Shown: positions 56,607 through 64,000 of the stretch, piece after piece
Position numbering within the stretch: the first letter of the stretch is position 1
Layout of the letters: each line of letters starts with the position of its first letter
NCBI GenBank assembly: GCA_037367405.1
Contig: JAZKJV010002325.1
Coordinates: 62,001-126,000, forward strand
DNA length: 64,000 nt
Direction: 5' to 3'
Origin: Ottelia alismoides
Taxonomy: Eukaryota; Streptophyta; Magnoliopsida; Alismatales; Hydrocharitaceae
Notes under the pieces: generated by a model
Database searches by the model: none
What the model was told of the DNA's origin: nothing
Seen by the model: the letters and a program-made list of their open reading frames with translations, nothing else
Position numbers and translations under genes: made by a program

Positions 56607-58576
56607 GTCGTATATATTGTGTATATACTTCAGCCATAATTCGTACTTTCACATTTTTAATATGGCCAAAATACATGTAAAAAACTAATAAAAAGATGCA
56701 GAAATTTCCTCAAATTTCATTTTTTGTATATACTTATTAATAAGTTATGTTAAAATATTCTGAAAATTATTATGAATGTAGTTTGAAAATCTATTTGAAA
56801 AATATGTTGAAAACTGTTTGTAAAATATTTGAAAATATTTTCAACCTTTGTAAAATTCTTTTATCTTGTAAAATTTTCTGTGTGTGAAATAATTTCAACC
56901 TTTGTAAAATTCTTTTATCTTGTAAAACTATTTGCAAATGTTATAAAAATGGTTGAAAAAGTATTTAGAAAATCTATATATAATGTTTGAAAAAAGTTGG
57001 CAAAATTGTTTTCAAGTGATTGTAAATGATTATAAAATAGTGAACATATTATTTTAGACTATAGTTTTCAGATTTTTTTGTAAAAATATTTTTAAATAAG
57101 TTTGACGAATATATTAATAACAAAAAATCCAACTTTATGTATATACATGTATATGTTACTCAAATAGTAAATCCTTTCTCCTGATTCTTGTAAGTAATCA
57201 ACTCACTCCTGTGTAGATATATGTATCTCCTCCCTAAAGCTTAAAAAAACAAAAAAATGTATATACTTGAATATATTACTAACTACATGCAAAAAAAACT
57301 CCCTTTTTGCATGTGCATCATTTTTTCAAAAATCCGTAAAAAGTTCAAAATTAGAAAACTGTTTCACAAAAAAGATTTTGCTTTCTTATCTTTGCATTGT
57401 ACATATCTCTCGCATTGGCATGTACATTTTTCAAGACAATTTTGACATTTAAACTAAATCTGTAAAAATTTTGAAGAATGGAGCTTAGTTGGACCTTAAT
57501 CCACTTAATTTTAGAGGAACCTTATAAGAACTGGAGTTAAGACTTTTCAGGCCCTAGTGACTTAACTCTTTGAGTTCGTAAGACTATGTTGACATGTCAT
57601 CTTGATAAGTCTAAGTAGAATATTTAACAGCACACACATGATTCTTCCAAACCACATCTTAGCTTGGATAAGCAGTCTACATGTAGCTCTTCATGGAGGT
57701 AGTGAGGGGGCAAAATCTTTTGGCTTGGGCTAGTATACAAGGGTAGTACATCTAGGCCGAACCTCTCATCACCCTCTAGGGAGGGAAGTGTGTCTTAACC
57801 TCGTTTGGTGATGTTGTGGTCTAAACACATGATGTTGTGGGGTTGCAATAATGCTTCAAAGAGGGATAGTCTACCGGCTCAAGAGTAAAAACTCCTTATG
57901 TATATGATGCACCTGTTATATATTTTCAAAAAAAAGAAAAAAGATACAAAATCTCCAAAAATGGACATGCTTGATTGAAAAGTAAAATGTCTATTGGAGT
58001 GTATATACAAGTAAAAAGAAGAATAAGAGCTTCAAGGTTAAATGTTTTTGAGCTTGCAGCGGATGACATGGCTACACTGGTCATGCATCCAAAGATAGAT
58101 AACTACATTGATTGCCATCCATTCTCTTCTTTATCTCCTCTTCTTGAGCTTGTTGTACTTGAACTTAGAAGGGAATATCCTCGCTCTTCGAAGAAAGAGT
58201 TGCTAGACCGAATGATTAGAGTTACCTTGTTGAGAGAGGTTGTTTCTTTGATACTTTTGAGATGAGGAGCTATATTTCCCTTACACCGTACAAGTAAAGA
58301 TTCATAGTCATAAGAATTTGTGTATGTAGACTTGTTCTGACCTGACTATTGAGGAGACCTGAATAGGAGTCTTATGGAACTTATAGGTTCTTTGGTTTTT
58401 TTTCCATTTCCCATTAAGGTTTCAACATACTAATAATCCAAAGGTCCGACAGAACTCCATACTATATTTTAATGAAGATAAGTTTAAAACTCAACATTGT
58501 TCTAACTTCTTTCCCTTTTCTTTTCTTTATTTTTTATTTATTTTCCAAATAAGTGCTTGCTAAGGGACTAGCAAAG
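56607..58576 (+). other. Element C 3' untranslated tail
   Basis: Same order of segments as A's tail 15428-17392, including the TTTGAAAA-rich stretch (56740-57090), CTCTAGGGAGGGAAGTGTGT (57774-57793) and ACTTGAACTTAGAAGGGAATA (58149-58169). Frames at 57257-57452 and 57975-58265 are not shared with A and are not genes. Confidence 0.65.
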
Positions 58577-58592
58577 GTAAAGTATAGTGGAA
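58577..58592 (+). other. Element C polypurine tract
   Basis: GTAAAGTATAGTGGAA directly before the LTR start TGATGAATCC. One T interrupts the G run compared with A. Confidence 0.75.
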
Positions 58593-60150
58593 TGATGAAT
58601 CCATGATTCATCGTATTTATTCTTTTATTTTAGCTTCAAACACTTGTAAATACGCACTAATTTCATGAAATTACCATTTTGCATGCATTTGTTAAATATG
58701 CATTTTTAACAACTTTTGTACTTTAATAATGGACTAAAGAAGAAAATAAAAAGAAAGGAAAAATGAAAGATGTATTTATGGAATAAATGTAGACTGATTT
58801 GAACCTTGAGAGAAGGTCAAGACTTGACATGATCGACCAGGAATAAAGTAGAGCGAGATAGGGTCTTCAATTCAAAAATCAAAAAAATAATTTGTAAATT
58901 TTTTACTTTATATTTGTATAAAAATTGTACTATTTTATTTGTACATAAATTGATCAGAAATTAATTATTTTTATATACAGTGGTTGTAAAAAAAGTGTTG
59001 TAAATAATAAAAATAATTGCAAAGCAAAATAATGTACATATTACAAATAATTACACTCAGAAAAAGCCGCAAAATAATAATTAAAATACTAATTCCGGCT
59101 CCACATGAAATCAACTTGAACAAAACTCACTTCCATTATACTCTAAATTAAATTATATTTGAAATGACTAGGATTTAATAACTTTTGGAGCTACAGTTGA
59201 AAAGTAAGTTTTCTAAGGTGTTTTGTGCAGTTTTACCACTAGCATAGTTATATATTTATTCATATTTATTTTTTATACATAATTTTCATAATTTTAAATA
59301 TTATATTTATTATTAAAAATAAAAAAAATAATATTTTAAAAAATAAAAAATGATTTAAAAATTATTTCCTTATTTGTACTTGTGTATATTATATTATGTG
59401 TACATAATATTTGTATACAACTATTTCCTCATATAAAAATCACAAAAAATTAAATATCTAACATTAAATAATTAATTTAATTTAATTACGAAATTTATAT
59501 TTAGATATCATTATTTAATTCATTATTTGATTTAAAAACATGCCTTGTCTATGATATATTATTCTATACCATTAATAGCTACACTCATGAGAACTAATTG
59601 ATTTCTATAAATTATTTTTTTATTTATTTTTTTTAATTCTGAATTTTTTAATTAATTAATTATTATAACTAATTAAATAATTAAACCTATAAAAACCTTC
59701 CTTATTTGTATATACTTTCCATTTTGATTTTCCTCTCCTATTTATTGGGCTCCTCCTCCTTCGTTACTCGTTGATCAATCTTTGGTGGAGAGGAGCCCAA
59801 TCACCGAGAACAATCTTGTCAAAGAAGGTCAGCCTTTGAGCCGTCCGGTGACAGTGAGTCGGCCCTCGTCGAGGCCATAACGGCGTATCCAATCCCGAGG
59901 TGTGATCCAAGTTTATTTCCCATTTTAAATTTTAGAATCAAATTTTCCTTCAATTTCGTAATTAATCTTTCGTTATTAAAAATCCCGAAAAAATCCATGT
60001 GACATTTCTGCTTCGCAATCGATTTTTCACCGAGCCTCTCGATCTCTTCATTTCCATTCTATTTCATGCAATCACTCGCCTCCGACCACACATGGTGGTC
60101 GGAGACACGAATCTATCTTACATATCGAGAAGATCCACAGCTATTCACAC
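58593..60150 (+). repeat. Element C 3' LTR, first part
   Basis: Aligns with 49564 to about 51215 of the 5' LTR. It stops where CACACATCGATTCAGTC passes into gag-like DNA. Confidence 0.88.
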
Positions 60151-60983
60151 ATCGATTCAGTCAACGAGAAAAAGATTTTTGAACCACATAATAGAGAAAT
60201 CAATCAATGACAAGCAAGCGGTCTTCGCTAGAGACTAGTAGTCGGTGGGATGATACCTAGAGCAGAGGGTGGAGATATATGCCAGTACGAGCTGCCAGAC
60301 CCAGCCAGATGAGGCCACACTATGATGTAGTATTACAATCCTTGTGCAACCCTCACCCATATATGGATCCAGCTGCCCGAGATCGTGGGAAATTTTGAGC
60401 TTCATCGCCAGACCATTCAGTTACTGTCCAAGTTCCATGGGCTAGCAACTGAGAAGCCCCGTCTCCAGATGCAAGAGTTCAAGATGATGTGCAACACCAT
60501 CCCGAATAGACTAGTAAATGAGGACACCATCAAGCTAATCACCTTCCTATTCTTCTTGGTTGACAGAGCAGCCTACTAGCTGAAGCATATGGGGAAGGAG
60601 ATCACAACTTGGGAGAAGCTACGGACCGAGTACTTGAAAAATTACTATCCACTCAGCTGAACCAACATAGCTAGATATATGATCAACAATTAAACCATGA
60701 TCCCAAATGAACAGTTCATGAATCTCGGGATAAATTTGGAGAGCTCATCAACAGGTGTCCTCACCATGAGATCAGCAAGCCCAATCTCATCGAGAGTTTC
60801 TTTTGTGGGCTGACACCTGAGCAGTAGGGGCATGTGAACGCCTCGTGCTGAGATTCCTACTTCGCTAAGGATGAAGACCAGGTCTAGGCCATCTATGAGG
60901 AGATGGTAGAAAATTACACAATGATGTCCCAGACCTGTGTCTACACTTAGGGGAAGCCTCCCCCACAAGAGACTTCATACTAT
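60151..60983 (+). pseudogene. Gag fragment inside C's 3' LTR
   Basis: Frame 60385-60579 has LHRQTIQLLSKFHGLATEKP and TIPNRLVNEDTIKLITFLF, close to A's gag. Further on, with stops, come YLKNYYPLS, HNEQF-like NEQFMN, LIESFFCGLTPEQ and VYEEMVENYTMM-like text matching A to the VYT near A's 27165. It is of the A/B/D type, not C's own diverged gag. LTR sequence equal to 59705-60150 is repeated right after it (60984-61440), so it sits between direct LTR repeats. Confidence 0.85.
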
Positions 60984-63075
60984 AGGATTTTGATTTTTCA
61001 TCTTCTATTTATTGGGCTCCTCATTCTTTGTTGTTCGTTGATCAGTCTTTGGTGGAGAGGAGCCTGATCTTCGAGAGCAACCTTGTCGAAGAAGGGTGCC
61101 CAGCCTCCGAGTCGTCTGGTGATAGCAAGTCGGCCCTTGTCGAGGCAATCAAGGCGAATCCGATCTTGAGGTGATATCCAAGTTTATTTCACCTTGTTTT
61201 TCCTAGATTAAATTTTAGAATAAATTTTTGCTTTGATTTCATGATTAATATTTATATAAAAAAATTCATCAAAAAAATCCATATCACATTTCCATTCTGA
61301 GTTCAATTTTTCACCTCACCTCTTGACCTCTTCATTTCCATTCTATCTCATGCAACCATGCACCTCTGGCCACGCACAGTGGCCGGATACACAGATCTAT
61401 CTTCTATCTTGCCAAGATCCACAACCATTCACACATCCCATTATATTCATAAATAAATAAAAACACAAATAATTGTTTTTATCTTTCACAATTATTTTAC
61501 CAAAAAATAAAAAAACTAAAAAAATTATTTTCTATTTACAATTTTGTTTCTTAAAAATAAAAAAAATATATCTATTTTTGTTTACATAAAAAATAATAAA
61601 AAGCAGGTAGTATGTGAGGCTTTCCAGGCCGAACGGCACCCTTCAGCCGACATCTCGCGGCCCCCATTCTCCGTCGTCCGCTCGATGCACCTCCGCCACA
61701 ACCTACCCCACATCGGTACACCTCTACCCGCGCCACCACTCCAGTCGCCCGTGCCTGCCGCATCCACGATGCCAGCACACAAGCGAGGCCACGAGGTGGT
61801 GCACCTCTAGTGGCGGTCCCTCCGAGTCCCGCCCATCGCGATGCCCTTCAGCCGCCGCCTGATCTCCCCACTACCAACTCCACCTTGAACGTCGGGTCGT
61901 GCAGCTCACGTTAACCATCGACCTTGCTCAAGCGCTGGACGCAGCTTGCCGTGCCACTGCTCCCACTGTCCTCCGTGCATCTCGCGACCCCTGCTATCGA
62001 TCGACGTAGCTTGTTGTGACAGCGAGCTCCCATCCTCACCCGCATGCGGCAGCTGCCTCTTCTCCCCTCTTGGTGAAGATCACAGAACAAAAACCCTAGC
62101 GTGTTTTAAGATTAAAAAAATGGGAAATTTTCAAAAATACCACTAGAAGTTTCTGAATTTACGAACTTGGCATGAGCTCCAAATGATCACGTTCGTGGCA
62201 TGTGTTATTGGCTAATTTAGATTTTTCTCCCTATATTTATTTTTTGTTATATTTTAAGTCAGAAACTATGAATAATTACACTCTAGTTCCTATACTCCAG
62301 ACCTTTAATTTTCTTATTATTGCATTGAAATAAATGTTTTTCATGCTCAATAAATTCTCAAAAAAATGTCTATGCTCCTGCTATATGCTTAAACATCATG
62401 TAAAAATTTCATTGCATTTTGTTTGTATTTAATATATTTAAAAATTAAAAAGCAATGTATTTTTATCAGCCTGAAATTATAAAATCATAAAAATTTGAAA
62501 ATTTTCTTAAAAATGCCAAACAAATTAGTGTTGGTGTATTTTACTGTTCTTTAATTTCAGTCAAAATATTACGCACTATATCATAAAAACCAACAAAATT
62601 ACGAAAACTAAAAATCTTAAAAAAAGTAGAAAATTCTAGAAATTCCAAATAATGTGATTTCAGACTATGTTTGTAGATATTAACTTGTATTTTATCTTAA
62701 AAGGGTTCGAGGAGTTTTAGGCAGTTAAAGTATTTTTAAATTGCAAAATACTCTTGGTTGTGCACTGTTTTACTTCATTTCCACTGTTTCATTTTTATAA
62801 CTTCACAAACATGTCAAACAAAAATTGAAAAAATTACCAAATACATTTTAAAATCTGTAAAACACAACATTTTTTCTATATATATCTCGACATTTTTTAC
62901 TATTTAAAAAATACAAAAAAGAGTGTGGTGTATGTATGTTATCCCTTCTTCTTTATTTGAAAATAAAAAAATGAAAAATAAAGGCATTAAAAATCTCATT
63001 TTCCAAATTTAACTATGTAGTTTTTAAATTATGCTCCTTGTGATCGACCCTGGTCTCTATACGAGGTAAATTTAG
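60984..63075 (+). repeat. LTR segment after the gag fragment
   Basis: Aligns with about 50765-52850 of C's 5' LTR, from TTTATTGGGCTCC through the GC-rich block (61620-62090) to TATACGAGGTAAATTTA. The last 150 bp of the LTR, with the CA end, are missing. Confidence 0.85.
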
Positions 63076-63185
63076 GTATCTCCACCCTGCGGCTCTAGGC
63101 CGCCCAAGCGCACCGGCACTTGCCAAAACAAACCCCGAATAATGTTCAAGTCCAACTACAGTTCTCAGACTCTCAAATAAAATAA
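63076..63185 (-). repeat. Inverted leader fragment
   Basis: Read on the minus strand, TTATTTTATTTGAGAG, GAGAACTGTAGTTGGACTTG and GCCGGTGCGCTTGGG match C's leader at about 53197-53310. So a piece of leader lies inverted between two LTR segments. Confidence 0.75.
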
Positions 63186-64000
63186 TAACACTTAGAAAAA
63201 GCCGCAAAACGATAATTAAAATACCAATTACGAAACCATACAAACTCAAATTGAACCAGACTCTCTTCCATTGTACTCTAAATTAAATTATCTTTGAAAT
63301 TGCTGGGAATTAATACTTTTTGCAGTTTTACCAGTAACATATTTGTATATTTATTCATATTATTTTTTATGCATAATGTACATAATTGTAAACATTTTCT
63401 TCATTATTAAATGAAATAATAATAAATAAAAAAATAATAAATTGTTTTTAAAATTATTTCCTTACTTGTATTTTGTATATTGTATTATATGTACATAATA
63501 TTTGGATACAACTAATTTCCTTATATAAAAATTACCAAAAAATTAAATATCTAACATTTACTAATTAATTGAATTTAGTTACGAAATTTGTAATTAGATT
63601 TAATTACTTAATTCATCATTTGACTTAAAACCTTCCCTTCTTTATAAGATATTATTCTATACCATTAATAGCCACCATATAGGTGGCTAATTAATTTCTA
63701 TAAATTAATCATTTTATTTATTTTATTTAATTATGAATTTCATAATTAATAAATTAATACAATTGTTTATTCAATTTATTTATTTAACTAACCAATAAAA
63801 ATCTTCCTTGTTTGTATATACTTTCCATTTTGATTTTCATCTTCTATTTATTGGGTTCTTCCTTCTTCGTTATTCGTTGATCAATCTTTGATGGAGTGGA
63901 GCCCTATCTCTGAGAGCAATCTTGTCGAAGAAGGGTGCCCAGCCTCCAAGCCATCCAGTGATAGCGAGTTGGCCCTTGTCAAGGCCATCACAGATTATCT
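63186..64000 (+). repeat. Further partial LTR, running off the window
   Basis: Aligns with about 50085-50990 of C's 5' LTR. The first 0.5 kb of the LTR is absent. It keeps the TAGCCACC/GGTGGCTA hairpin (63669-63689) and the TATTCGTTGATCAATCTTTG stretch. Its continuation is outside the window. Confidence 0.85.

Larger units (their letters stand above)
49564..63075 (+). mobile_element. Element C: gag-only Athila-like retrotransposon
   Basis: Plus strand: 5' LTR 49564-53002, PBS 53006-53022, leader with the best-preserved stem-loop, a diverged gag from about 54424, an acidic region, four hairpins, tail, polypurine tract and 3' LTR from 58593. The interior is only 5.6 kb and no protease, RT, RNase H or integrase could be found, so it probably depended on a related autonomous element. 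The 3' LTR is disrupted by a gag-bearing segment and ends abnormally. Confidence 0.85.

Noticed and set aside
57975..58265. 96-aa plus-strand frame in C's tail with Leu/Arg-rich end
   Set aside because: The DNA is conserved with A's tail, but the frame is not open there, so conservation is not at protein level.

Overview
The window is repeat DNA from the nuclear genome of a flowering plant. It is AT-rich and made almost entirely of nested transposable elements, many of them broken. I see no intact host gene, no rRNA or tRNA gene and no bacterial or organellar feature. The plant assignment rests on Athila/Tat-like Ty3/gypsy polyproteins, primer-binding sites resembling tRNA-Asp and tRNA-iMet 3' ends, CACTA termini, and MITEs typical of plants. 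The species cannot be told from the sequence.

Layout. 1-4173: unassigned AT-rich DNA with a 387-bp Mutator-like foldback MITE (2273-2659). 4174-31798: element A, a minus-strand Athila-like retrotransposon. Its 3' LTR (4174-15411) is split by a 7.4-kb CACTA element (7392-14810). That CACTA element itself carries a 2.7-kb copia-type element without recognisable gag-pol (9195-11902) and a MITE containing a second MITE (13240-13762). Element A's pol is split by a perfect solo LTR (20377-24110, target duplication ACCCT). Its 5' LTR (30079-31798) is truncated. 31799-42631: element B, a second minus-strand copy, joined to A's broken LTR inside its integrase gene. 42632-44187: element F, an old plus-strand pol fragment. 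44188-49563: element D, plus-strand 5' LTR, leader and start of gag, inserted in F. 49564 to about 63075: element C, plus-strand, inserted in D's gag. C has gag but no visible pol, and a chimeric 3' LTR region. A further partial LTR copy runs to the window end.

All the large elements are one family. Their LTRs are about 3.2-3.8 kb, start TGATGAAT and generally end in CA. A PBS like the 3' end of tRNA-Asp follows the 5' LTR. A long untranslated leader precedes gag, and a long untranslated tail follows integrase. The clearest order of events is: F is oldest; B and D inserted into or beside F; C into D; CACTA into A's 3' LTR; copia and MITEs into CACTA; solo LTR into A's pol.

The most interesting signals are non-coding and recur between copies. 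(1) A leader stem-loop shows apparent compensatory changes and encloses a 6-nt self-complementary sequence, like a retroviral dimerisation site. (2) Four hairpins in the 3' tail are each capped by a copy of the polypurine tract. (3) An inverted pair of W-box cores sits about 1.0-1.2 kb into the LTR. (4) A degenerate minisatellite lies in the LTR. All readings were made by eye; similarity statements are approximate.
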